A DNA stretch of 64,000 nt from Bacteroides fragilis. Its GTDB lineage: Bacteria > Bacteroidota > Bacteroidia > Bacteroidales > Bacteroidaceae. The position numbers were made by a program, and so were the translations under genes. The notes under the pieces were generated by a model. The model did no database searches and was not told the origin of the DNA. It worked only from the letters and a program-made list of their open reading frames with translations. The DNA lies in assembly GCF_002849695.1 (NCBI RefSeq), contig NZ_CP018937.1, positions 186,001 through 250,000 of the forward strand. The letters are read 5' to 3'. Each line of letters begins with the position of its first letter. Position 1 is the stretch's first letter. This document shows positions 54,726 through 62,206 of the stretch, in pieces.

Positions 54726-56315
54726 ATGAAGTATTTTATTTTTCGTAATAACACTTTAGAGAATCTGTTTGGCACGACAGATGTAGGATATTCCAGTTAT
54801 GATGACATTTCATATGTCCCTTTGGAAGTAGATTCTTATGTGTGGTTTTATCAGGTTCCTATAAAATTTGACATTGATTCTTTGACAGAAGAAGTAAATG
54901 GATACTTTGATAAGTTGCAGATTGTTTATAAACAACTTCCTGCTCACAGTCAGCTGATCGTTTTTTCTTTGGAGAATCTTTATAATTTGAATTTTTGTAG
55001 TACAAATTATGAGCTCAAAAATTCGATTATAAGATTTAATATGGATATTCGTGATTTTTGCAATACATATGCAAATGTAAAATTCATTGATTTTTCTGAA
55101 TTCTTATCGGATTACCCCAAAGACCAATGGATCGATTGGAAATATTATTTTCTTTCCCAGATGGTGATTAATCCTAAGTTGGCAGGGGCTTTTCGCAAAT
55201 GGTTCACTTGTAAAACAAGAGAGCTTGCTTTAAGCAGGAAAAAATGTTTGGTTCTCGATTTGGATAATACACTTTGGAGTGGTGTACTGGGTGAGGACGG
55301 TATTGGAGGTATTGGTATCGGAGGAGATTACCCCGGAAAGGCTTTTCTTTATTTTCAGGAAGCTTTGATTGAATTAAGTAAACAAGGGGTTATCTTGACG
55401 GTTTGCAGCAAAAATAATGAAGCAGATGTGCTGGAAGCATGGAAAAAGAATCCGTTTATAAAACTTAATCAGAAATATCTCTCTGCTTATCGAATCAATT
55501 GGCAGAACAAAGCTGATAATATAAAAGAATTGGCTCAGGAATTGAATATCGGTCTGGATAGTTTTGTTTTTGTTGATGATAATCCCACAGAACGAGAATT
55601 GGTGAAGCAACTTTTGCCGATGGTGGAAGTTCCTGATTTTCCGAAGCATCCTTATCTGTTGCCGGTATTCTTTTTCAACTTGGTTGAACGTTATTTCCGA
55701 GTCTATGCCATTACGGAAGAGGATAAGAAAAAGACGGAACAATATAAAGCGAACGTTAGCAGGACACAGGAAAAAAAGAAATTTACAGATCTTGGTGCTT
55801 ACCTGGCAAGCCTTGAAATTGAGGTTACGGTAACGGGAGCAAACGAATTTAATATTCCTCGTATTGCACAGATGACTCAGAAAACAAATCAGTTTAATCT
55901 GACAACTAAACGTTATACTGATGTGGAAATTCGTAGTCTTATAGAAAAAGGATGGTCTGTCTTTTGTATTAGTGTAAAAGATAAATTCGGAGATAATGGT
56001 ATCACCGGAGCTATAATTTTAGAACCTCTTGCTGATGGAATGAGAATTGATTCATTGCTGTTAAGCTGCAGAATCTTAGGTAAAGGAATTGAGTTAGCTT
56101 TTGTACGTTTTGTTTTAAATCGCTTGCACAGCTATGGAGTTGGCAAGATATATGCTGACTATTATCCGACATTAAAAAATGCCCAAGTAGCTGACTTTTA
56201 CGATAGGGTAGGGTTTGATTTGTCAGATCAGAAAGAGGATGGGACAAAAGCATATGTACAATGTTTGTCGGGTAATTATCAAATAGAATCTTATTATAAA
56301 ATAAATATGAACTGA
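54726..56315 (+). CDS. FkbH-like HAD-IIIC protein
   Basis: A 529-aa protein. An N-terminal SGNH-like/extension domain (about 1-165) precedes the HAD core (CLVLDLDNTLWSGVLGEDG with D178 and D180; VCSKNNEADVL; FVDDNPTERELV) and a GNAT-like C-terminal domain (about 370-529). FkbH proteins take a glyceryl unit from 1,3-bisphosphoglycerate, remove phosphate and load it on an ACP. Two ACP genes flank it. It may supply a glyceryl or lactyl-type starter. Confidence 0.87.
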   Translation: MKYFIFRNNTLENLFGTTDVGYSSYDDISYVPLEVDSYVWFYQVPIKFDIDSLTEEVNGYFDKLQIVYKQLPAHSQLIVFSLENLYNLNFCSTNYELKNSIIRFNMDIRDFCNTYANVKFIDFSEFLSDYPKDQWIDWKYYFLSQMVINPKLAGAFRKWFTCKTRELALSRKKCLVLDLDNTLWSGVLGEDGIGGIGIGGDYPGKAFLYFQEALIELSKQGVILTVCSKNNEADVLEAWKKNPFIKLNQKYLSAYRINWQNKADNIKELAQELNIGLDSFVFVDDNPTERELVKQLLPMVEVPDFPKHPYLLPVFFFNLVERYFRVYAITEEDKKKTEQYKANVSRTQEKKKFTDLGAYLASLEIEVTVTGANEFNIPRIAQMTQKTNQFNLTTKRYTDVEIRSLIEKGWSVFCISVKDKFGDNGITGAIILEPLADGMRIDSLLLSCRILGKGIELAFVRFVLNRLHSYGVGKIYADYYPTLKNAQVADFYDRVGFDLSDQKEDGTKAYVQCLSGNYQIESYYKINMN

Positions 56316-56316
56316 T

Positions 56317-56532
56317 ATGGAAGAGAAAATATTGGAGATACTGAAACTGGTATTTGAGCTGGAGAATGTGGATGAAAGTTGCGCCCAGGTGAATTGTGAA
56401 AAATGGGACTCTTTGAAGCATTTGGAATTAGTGGTTGAGATTGAATCGGCATTTAATGTAGAGCTGGAACCTGAAGAGATTGCCGAAATGAAAAGTTTTA
56501 AGGACATTAAAAGGATACTTCAGGGGAAATAG
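56317..56532 (+). CDS. Acyl carrier protein, copy 2 of the cassette
   Basis: A 71-aa ACP with the carrier Ser S32 in EKWDSLKHLEL, the WDSL motif typical of ACPs that partner FkbH-like proteins. Acidic and helical. Starts one base after the FkbH-like stop and abuts the next start, so the three genes are tightly coupled. Confidence 0.9.
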   Translation: MEEKILEILKLVFELENVDESCAQVNCEKWDSLKHLELVVEIESAFNVELEPEEIAEMKSFKDIKRILQGK

Positions 56533-57132
56533 ATGGAGGTTGTTCGTTTTGTAAATTCAGTTTTTGAATCTAACACTTACCTTATTAAAGATGATTGCCA
56601 GAGTCAATGCTATTTAGTTGATTGTGGTGATCCGGAACCTATATTAGAAGAGTTGCAGCGCTTTGATTTAGAACTTGCGGCTATTTTTATCACTCATTCA
56701 CATTTTGACCATATTTATGGATTGAATGAAGTGGTATCTAATATTCCCTTCGTTAAAGTGTATCTTTCATTACATGGAAAAGAAGGGCTGTTTTCCGACC
56801 GATTGAATATGTCCAGATACCATTCTACTTCTTTTATATATGAATATGATGATAATATTGAAGTAGTAGAAAACAATTGTATCATATCTTTATTTGGTAG
56901 AGACGAGATGCAGATGAAAACTTACGAAACTCCCGGACATGATTGGGGCGCCTGTTGTTTTCAGATAAATAATTGTTTGTTTACCGGAGATTCCTATTTG
57001 CCTCAACACAAAGTGGTAACGACTTTTCCAAAAAGTAATAAGAGGGAGGCAGAAAAGTCTTTAGAGCGCATTAAAAAAATTGCTGTAGGATGCAACCTCT
57101 ATCCAGGACATGGAGAAATCATATATGCGTAA
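56533..57132 (+). CDS. MBL-fold hydrolase (glyoxalase II-like)
   Basis: A 199-aa metallo-beta-lactamase-fold protein with ITHSHFDHIYGL (HxHxDH), ETPGHDWGAC, LFTGDSYLPQ and YPGHGE, the metal ligands of thioester hydrolases such as glyoxalase II. In the cassette it could release or proofread acyl thioesters from the ACPs. Its ATG directly follows the ACP2 stop. Confidence 0.87.
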   Translation: MEVVRFVNSVFESNTYLIKDDCQSQCYLVDCGDPEPILEELQRFDLELAAIFITHSHFDHIYGLNEVVSNIPFVKVYLSLHGKEGLFSDRLNMSRYHSTSFIYEYDDNIEVVENNCIISLFGRDEMQMKTYETPGHDWGACCFQINNCLFTGDSYLPQHKVVTTFPKSNKREAEKSLERIKKIAVGCNLYPGHGEIIYA

Positions 57133-57211
57133 ATATGGGCTGCTGCTGTTAGGTGTTTTTTCTTTTCTTTTTATTCCTTACTACGTAAGAAAATCAAATA
57201 AACATAGATAA
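57125..57211 (+). CDS. Possible 28-aa membrane peptide
   Basis: ORF starting within the stop region of the MBL gene (ATGCGTAA overlap). The peptide is one hydrophobic segment (LLLLGVFSFLFIPYY) between basic ends, ending 7 nt before the aminotransferase start. It may be a real small membrane protein or chance. Confidence 0.3.
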   Translation: MRKYGLLLLGVFSFLFIPYYVRKSNKHR

Positions 57212-57218
57212 TTTCGTT

Positions 57219-58352
57219 ATGAACAAACGAATCTGGCTTTCGCTTGCTCACATGGGTGGCCGTGAGCAAGACTTTATAAAAGAGGCTTTTGATACGAACT
57301 GGGTTGTTCCTTTGGGACCTAACGTGGATGCTTTTGAGCTATCTTTGGTCGAATATTTACATGAAGACCGCCATGTGGTGGCCTTGAGTGCTGGAACGGC
57401 TGCACTTCACTTGGGCTTGATTCTTCTGGATGTGAAGCCCGGTGATGAAGTGATCTGCCAAAGTTTTACTTTTGCCGCCTCTGCCAATCCGATTTCTTAT
57501 CTGGAGGCCAAACCTGTTTTTGTGGACAGTGAGAAGGATACCTGGAATATGGATCCGGTATTGCTCGAGGAGGCCATAAAGGATCGTTTGCGCAAGACGA
57601 GTAAGCTTCCGAAAGCGATTATTCCGGTTCACCTTTATGGCATGCCTGCTAAGATGGACGAGATCATGGAGATTGCCGGTCGTTATGGGATTCCGGTTCT
57701 GGAAGATGCTGCCGAGGCGTTGGGTTCGGAATTGAACGGACAGAGATGTGGAACCTTTGGCGAACTGGCAGCGCTTTCTTTCAATGGGAATAAGATGATT
57801 ACCACTTCCGGTGGAGGTGCTCTGATTTGTCGCACGGAGGAAGAGGCCCGGCAAACAAAGTTCTATGCGACGCAGGCTCGTGATGCCGCTCCACATTATC
57901 AGCATACCCACATCGGTTACAACTATCGGATGAGTAATATTTGTGCGGGTATCGGTCGTGGGCAGATGTTTGTCCTCGATGAACATGTTGCCCGAAGACG
58001 GGCTATACATACTCTTTATACGGAGCTGCTTAAGGACGTTCCCGGTATAACGGTTCTTCAAAACTCTGATGGGAGGTTTGATTCAAATTTCTGGTTAACT
58101 TGTATTCTGGTTGATCCGAGTGTTGCCGGTAAGACTCGTGAGGACATTCGTTTGAAACTGGATGCTGAGAATATAGAGACTCGTCCGTTATGGAAGCCTA
58201 TGCATCTTCAGCCTGTATTTGTAGATGCTCCATTCTATGGAAACGGTACGAGTGAACACTTATTCGATATCGGGCTTTGTCTGCCTTCAGGACCGACATT
58301 GACAGATGAAGATATCAGGAGAGTAGTAGATACGATCAGACAAGATATGTAA
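57219..58352 (+). CDS. DegT/DnrJ/EryC1/StrS family aminotransferase (PglE/WcfR-like)
   Basis: A 377-aa PLP-dependent sugar aminotransferase. ALSAGTAALHLGLILLDV, the PLP-phosphate region and SFNGNKMITTSGGGAL (internal-aldimine Lys) are visible. Adds an amino group to C4 of a UDP-4-keto-6-deoxy sugar. With the PglC- and PglD-like proteins it points to a 4-amino-trideoxy sugar such as AATGal or bacillosamine. No PglF-type 4,6-dehydratase is seen in the window. Less AT-rich than the acyl cassette; last gene before the operon terminator. Confidence 0.9.
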   Translation: MNKRIWLSLAHMGGREQDFIKEAFDTNWVVPLGPNVDAFELSLVEYLHEDRHVVALSAGTAALHLGLILLDVKPGDEVICQSFTFAASANPISYLEAKPVFVDSEKDTWNMDPVLLEEAIKDRLRKTSKLPKAIIPVHLYGMPAKMDEIMEIAGRYGIPVLEDAAEALGSELNGQRCGTFGELAALSFNGNKMITTSGGGALICRTEEEARQTKFYATQARDAAPHYQHTHIGYNYRMSNICAGIGRGQMFVLDEHVARRRAIHTLYTELLKDVPGITVLQNSDGRFDSNFWLTCILVDPSVAGKTREDIRLKLDAENIETRPLWKPMHLQPVFVDAPFYGNGTSEHLFDIGLCLPSGPTLTDEDIRRVVDTIRQDM

Positions 58353-58355
58353 AAG

Positions 58356-58373
58356 TATACCCGTTGGGGTATA
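58356..58373. promoter_or_regulatory. Palindromic operator-like site
   Basis: TATACCC-GTTG-GGGTATA is a near-perfect palindrome. A second palindrome, TTTATACC-ATATC-GGGTATAAA, lies just downstream. Both resemble the dyad operators autoregulated by HipB-type repressors, and a truncated hipB-like gene follows. TATACCCGTTGGGG (58356-58369) can also pair with CCCCAACGGATATA (58443-58456) with one mismatch, nesting the terminator. Confidence 0.45.
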
Positions 58374-58386
58374 AATAAATGCTGTG

Positions 58387-58430
58387 CTCCCACTTTTATA
58401 CCATATCGGGTATAAAAGTGGGAGTCTTTT
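58387..58430 (+). terminator. Terminator of the capsule operon
   Basis: CTCCCACTTTTATACC (58387-58402) and GGTATAAAAGTGGGAG (58409-58424) are perfectly complementary, followed by TCTTTT. A strong intrinsic terminator 35 nt past the aminotransferase stop. Confidence 0.85.
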
Positions 58431-58458
58431 ATTATACTTGTGCCCCAACGGATATAAT

Positions 58459-58590
58459 ATGGAAAATCAAACGATAACAGAATACGTAAAACAAATGCGT
58501 AGGGAAACCGGACTAATACAGGTGGATCTGTCAGAGAAAGCCGGTGTAGGATTAGGTTTTGTACGTGCGTTGAAACTGTTGATAATGTGA
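58459..58590 (+). pseudogene. Truncated hipB-like XRE repressor remnant
   Basis: A 43-aa ORF, ENQTITEYVKQMRRETGLIQ then VDLSEKAGVGLGFVRALK. This is the N-terminal helix-turn-helix of y4mF/HipB-type antitoxins, which normally continue past ...VRELEQGK for 25-30 more residues. Here the frame ends early in LLIM. No hipA follows. Preceded by two palindromes and a near-consensus TATACTTG box at 58433-58440. A decayed toxin-antitoxin module is the simplest reading. Confidence 0.65.
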
Positions 58591-58736
58591 TACTTGTAAC
58601 TTTCCATGAGGGATCGGTTCCGGAAGCCCTATTTCCCTTTGTCATCTTCTTGTAAATGTTCACCTTTGCAATGTTGATCAACGAAATGTGAATAAAATCA
58701 GTAGTAGTAACATTAAAAAAAAGGAGATATAGGAAT

Positions 58737-59216
58737 ATGACTTTATTTTATAAAGCAGTGCAATCGACCATGGCAACTAAGGCCGGTGACAAGAAGTGGC
58801 ATTTGAATCTGGTGAAGATAGGTAAAACGGTGTCCACCCAGCAACTGGCAGAGATGATTGCGGAGAAGTCGTCATTGACCTCGGGTGATGTGCATAATGT
58901 GGTCCGGAACTTAATGACGGCAATGCGCAGCGAGTTATTGAACAGTAAGACGGTACGCCTGGAAGGGTTGGGTACTTTTACGATGAAGGCGCGTAGCCGG
59001 GGGAGGGGAGTAGACAAAGAGGAGGATGTCAATCCGAACCAGGTGGGAGCTCTTCTCTGTCACTTCACACCGGAATATACCCGGCCTGCCGCTATTGGCA
59101 CTACCCGTGCTTTGCTTCAGGGTGTTGAGTTTCAGAAGATAGGCAGTATCGGCACTTCGGGCGGTAATGGCTCTGGAAATGGTGATGGAGACATTGTGGA
59201 TGATCCGACTGCATAA
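58737..59216 (+). CDS. HU-HIG family DNA-binding protein
   Basis: A 159-aa Bacteroidales HU-like protein. The HU fold spans about 15-125 (VSTQQLAEMIAEKSSLTSGDV, VRLEGLGTFTMKARSRG with the DNA-binding arm, CHFTPEYTRPAAIG) and ends in a Gly-rich tail (GTSGGNGSGNGDGD), the HU-HIG type. Such genes lie at the ends of capsule and other loci in Bacteroides and are often paired with smalltalk. A 33-bp fragment of this gene recurs at 60876. A near-consensus CACCTTTG lies at 58661-58668. Confidence 0.9.
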   Translation: MTLFYKAVQSTMATKAGDKKWHLNLVKIGKTVSTQQLAEMIAEKSSLTSGDVHNVVRNLMTAMRSELLNSKTVRLEGLGTFTMKARSRGRGVDKEEDVNPNQVGALLCHFTPEYTRPAAIGTTRALLQGVEFQKIGSIGTSGGNGSGNGDGDIVDDPTA

Positions 59217-59237
59217 TAAGTTTAATCAGATAAACAG

Positions 59238-59330
59238 ATGAAGAAGAATAGCTGGAATATCCTTTTAAAGGTGATCATAGCTGTGGCAAGCGCCATTGCC
59301 GGAGTGATAGGAGGGCAGGGACTGCTCTGA
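59238..59330 (+). CDS. Smalltalk protein
   Basis: A 30-aa protein starting MKKNSWNILLKVIIAVASAI and ending GVIGGQGLL: one hydrophobic segment with a Gly-rich end. It matches the smalltalk family seen as a tiny ORF just downstream of HU-HIG genes in Bacteroides. Starts 22 nt past the HU stop, so probably co-transcribed. Function unknown. Confidence 0.85.
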   Translation: MKKNSWNILLKVIIAVASAIAGVIGGQGLL

Positions 59331-59364
59331 TAACTGACCGATCGTTTCGGTTGAATAATAGAGC

Positions 59365-59473
59365 CAAAACTCACCACAGATTACATGGATTAACACAGAG
59401 AAGAGATTAATTTGATTGATAATCTGAATATTACACATCTGTGTGATCTGTTAATCTGTGGTGAAAAAGAGTT
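59365..59473. repeat. Palindromic repeat family, copy 3
   Basis: CAAAACTCACCACAGATTAC... with the long hairpin arms of the family. By eye it matches copy 4 at 107 of 109 positions. Lies after smalltalk and before the ATPase gene. Confidence 0.9.
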
Positions 59474-59552
59474 CTGATTCTAGCTAAGGAGGGATATCCT
59501 CCCTCAGGATGATATAAGACGCATGGTCGTATTAAGAAAATTGCTTTTATGC

Positions 59553-59583
59553 TTTGTATACTGACGGAAATTGCTTATATTTG
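59553..59583 (+). promoter_or_regulatory. Promoter of the DUF4143 ATPase gene
   Basis: TTTG (59553-59556), 19-nt spacer, TATATTTG (59576-59583): a full Bacteroides consensus promoter. The start near 59590 excludes the in-frame ATG at 59554 and fixes the ATG at 59605. Confidence 0.75.
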
Positions 59584-59604
59584 CTCTGTATAAAGAGCGA
59601 TTTC

Positions 59605-60876
59605 ATGGAAAAGAGAATCATTAAAACCATAATCAGTGAAAAGCAACAGGAGATTGCTACGACTGAATTAGTAGAAAGACCCATCTTTTTGGAGGAAGTC
59701 TGCAACTATGTTTTTGTAGGGCTTCGTCGTGCCGGAAAATCATATTTGATGTTCCAACATATTCAATCAATGATAAAATCCGGCAAAGCGACTATTGAAG
59801 ATATCTTATACATCAATTTTGAGGACGAGCGAATATCCTCCATTCAAATGGAGGAGCTAAATCTACTTCTTGAGTCGTATCGTGAATTATACGAAAATAA
59901 ACGGCCATTGATATACCTGGATGAAATACAAAATATTGAAGGATGGGAACATTTTGCCCGACGTTTAGCAGACTCCAAATATAGAGTATACATTACCGGA
60001 AGTAATGCTAAAATGTTGAGTCGGGATATTGCAACAACACTTGGAGGCAGATTTATCATCAAGGAGGTTTACCCATTTTCGTTTTCGGAATATCTGACCT
60101 ACAAGGGAGTCAAGCTTTCTAAAAATTGGGAATATTCTGATGAGAGGATTACAGTTGCAAAGCTCTTTGATGATTACTTTCACTTTGGCGGATTTCCTGA
60201 AACATTTGATTTGAGAGATAAAAGAAGTTGGATAAACTCATTATACTTAAAGATTCTTCTAGGGGATATTATTAGCCGGAATGAGATCCGCAATGCGGAT
60301 GCTATCCGTTTGCTTGCTAAAAAAATGGCCGAAAGTGTAATGCAGCCAATAGCTTTAAGTCGATTACAGCATATCGTAAGTTCTGCAGGAGCTAAGGTGA
60401 GCCGAAATACGATTGCGGATTACATTGGATATATGAAAGATGCCTATCTTGTTTTTGGTATCTCTAATTTTACGGACTCGTTGAGTGATCGTGAGATATC
60501 TCAAAAGCGATATTTTTGTGATAACGGGCTACTGAATGTTTTTTTGGCAGATCCGGAGACTAAGCTATTGGAAAATATCGTGGCGTTGGCACTGATGAAG
60601 CGGTACGGTAATGAAGAACTATCTTATTATAATAAGAACGTTGAGGTGGACTTCTATCTTCCGTCGCAGAAGATGGCTGTGCAAGCTTCGTTTAGTATTT
60701 CCGATAGCTCTACTTTTGAGCGAGAAACTAAGGCTTTGGTAAAAATCGCAAATAGCTTTGATGTGGAGAAATTCATTATAGTGACTTATGACAACGAAAG
60801 GACAGTAGAGATTGCTGGAATATTAATAGATGTTGTACCTGTGTGGAAGTGGTTGCTGAATATTGAAGGGTTTTAG
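59605..60876 (+). CDS. AAA ATPase with DUF4143 C-terminal domain
   Basis: A 423-aa protein. AAA_14 N-terminal domain: Walker A VGLRRAGKSYL, Walker B PLIYLDEIQNIEGW, sensor YITGSNAKMLSRD and GGRFIIKEVYPFSFSEYL. DUF4143 C-terminal domain (about 200-400), with ENIVALALMKRYGNEELSYYNKNVEVDFYL of PD-(D/E)xK-like type. Such ATPases are numerous in Bacteroides and of unknown role. The gene is bracketed by near-identical palindromic repeats and followed by a fragment of the HU gene, so the unit looks inserted or recombined. Confidence 0.87.
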   Translation: MEKRIIKTIISEKQQEIATTELVERPIFLEEVCNYVFVGLRRAGKSYLMFQHIQSMIKSGKATIEDILYINFEDERISSIQMEELNLLLESYRELYENKRPLIYLDEIQNIEGWEHFARRLADSKYRVYITGSNAKMLSRDIATTLGGRFIIKEVYPFSFSEYLTYKGVKLSKNWEYSDERITVAKLFDDYFHFGGFPETFDLRDKRSWINSLYLKILLGDIISRNEIRNADAIRLLAKKMAESVMQPIALSRLQHIVSSAGAKVSRNTIADYIGYMKDAYLVFGISNFTDSLSDREISQKRYFCDNGLLNVFLADPETKLLENIVALALMKRYGNEELSYYNKNVEVDFYLPSQKMAVQASFSISDSSTFERETKALVKIANSFDVEKFIIVTYDNERTVEIAGILIDVVPVWKWLLNIEGF

Positions 60877-60908
60877 GCAGAGATGATTGCAGAGAAGTCG
60901 TCATTGAC
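60876..60908 (+). pseudogene. 33-bp fragment of the HU-HIG gene
   Basis: GGCAGAGATGATTGC then AGAGAAGTCGTCATTGAC matches 58847-58879 in the HU gene at 32 of 33 bases. It directly abuts the ATPase stop and is followed by repeat copy 4. A remnant of a second HU locus or of a duplication. Confidence 0.85.
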
Positions 60909-60909
60909 A

Positions 60910-61028
60910 GGGGCTGTTTCAAAACTCACCACAGATTACACGGATTAACACAGAGAAGAGATTAATTTGATTGATAATCTGAATATTACACATCTGTGTG
61001 ATCTGTTAATCTGTGATGAAAAAGAGTT
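60910..61028. repeat. Palindromic repeat family, copy 4
   Basis: GGGGCTGTTTCAAAACTCACC edge followed by the palindrome, near-identical to copy 3. The edge is the reverse complement type of copy 1's GGTGAGTTTTGACGCAGCCCC. It ends at the stop codon of the convergent aldo-keto reductase gene. Confidence 0.9.
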
Positions 61029-62029
61029 TATTGAAGAATGCTCCCGATACGTTGCAGCTCGTCCGGACTGAACTTACAGTTTTCCGTCGCTTTCAGGTTG
61101 TCTGCCAGTTGACTGACGGAACTGGCGCCGATAATGACGGAGGTTACCAGATCATCTTTCAATATCCAGGCTAATGCCATTTCGGCTAAGGTTTGTCCGC
61201 GACTGCCTGCCACTTCATTCAATGCTTTGATTTTATTTAATACTTGATCGGTCAGTTGTTCTTTTTTCAGGAAACCTCCGCGGGCTATCCTTGAATCTTC
61301 AGGAATTCCATTTAGATACCGGTTAGTGAGTAGACCCTGAGCCAGAGGAGAAAAGGCGATAAAGCCGGTACCGTTCTCTTGGGCTTGCCGGAGGATACCT
61401 TGTGCTTCCGGTTCACGGTTAAACAGGTTATATCGTCCCTGATAGAGGAGACAATGCACGTCTCGCTCTTCCAGATATCGGTAGGCAAACTCTGCTTTTT
61501 CTTTGGGGTATTTGGAAATACCGATGTAGAGGGCCTTACCTTGCCGGACAATGTCGACGAGTGCCTGAAGAGTTTCTTCAAGTGGAGTTTCGGGATCGTA
61601 ACGGTGGGTATAGAAAATATCTACATATTCCAGATTCATGCGTTTTAAACTCTGGTTGAGACTGCTCATCAGATATTTTCGGGAGCCCCAGTTCCCGTAA
61701 GGACCTTCCCACATATCATGTCCGGCTTTGGTGGATATGAATAGCTCATCACGATAGGGCATAAAGGATTTCTTCATGATTAGCCCGAACGTCTCCTCGG
61801 CTGAGCCATAAGAGGGACCGTAGTTATTAGCCAGGTCGAAATGTGTGATGCCTTTGTCGAATGCAAAGTGAGCCATTCGAAGGCTATTGGCTAATGTATC
61901 TACATCACCGAAGTTATGCCAGAGGCCCAGGGAAACTTCCGGTAACAGTATACCGCTTTTGCCACAACGGCGATACTTCATTCCACCGGAGTATCTCGCC
62001 TTATCTGCTGAATAAATAGGATTGATCAT
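61028..62029 (-). CDS. Aldo/keto reductase (Gpr/YghZ-like)
   Basis: A 333-aa NADPH-dependent TIM-barrel oxidoreductase. The conserved order is MKYRRCGKSGILLPEVSLGL, HFDLANNYGPSYGSAEETFG (catalytic Y), ISTKAGHDMWEGPYG (K), EYVDIFYTHRYD (H) and FSPLAQGLLTNRYL, matching the L-glyceraldehyde-3-phosphate reductase group. The start at 62029 is preferred because the probable -7 box covers the upstream ATG at 62062. Substrate not certain. Confidence 0.92.
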   Translation of the reverse strand: MINPIYSADKARYSGGMKYRRCGKSGILLPEVSLGLWHNFGDVDTLANSLRMAHFAFDKGITHFDLANNYGPSYGSAEETFGLIMKKSFMPYRDELFISTKAGHDMWEGPYGNWGSRKYLMSSLNQSLKRMNLEYVDIFYTHRYDPETPLEETLQALVDIVRQGKALYIGISKYPKEKAEFAYRYLEERDVHCLLYQGRYNLFNREPEAQGILRQAQENGTGFIAFSPLAQGLLTNRYLNGIPEDSRIARGGFLKKEQLTDQVLNKIKALNEVAGSRGQTLAEMALAWILKDDLVTSVIIGASSVSQLADNLKATENCKFSPDELQRIGSILQ

Positions 62030-62059
62030 ATTCTGGAGTATTTGAGGATTAACTATGTG

Positions 62060-62067
62060 CAAAGATA
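62060..62067 (-). promoter_or_regulatory. -7 box of the aldo/keto reductase gene
   Basis: The minus strand reads TATCTTTG at 62067-62060, matching TAnnTTTG. It overlaps the ATG at 62062, which argues for the start at 62029. Confidence 0.5.
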
Positions 62068-62206
62068 ATGGATTTATAAAGCAATATAAGTTATCAAAAT
62101 AATAATTGTATTATGAATGGATAAAATAATACTGGATGGTTTGATGGAATCCCGATAATTTTGCATTATTGAAAAGCGTATGAACTAAAAACAGTGGAGA
62201 TAGAAT

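Noticed and set aside
59605..60876. ATPase as an insertion-sequence transposase
   Set aside because: It has AAA_14 and DUF4143 domains, and the flanking repeats are the dispersed palindromic family, not IS-type terminal inverted repeats.
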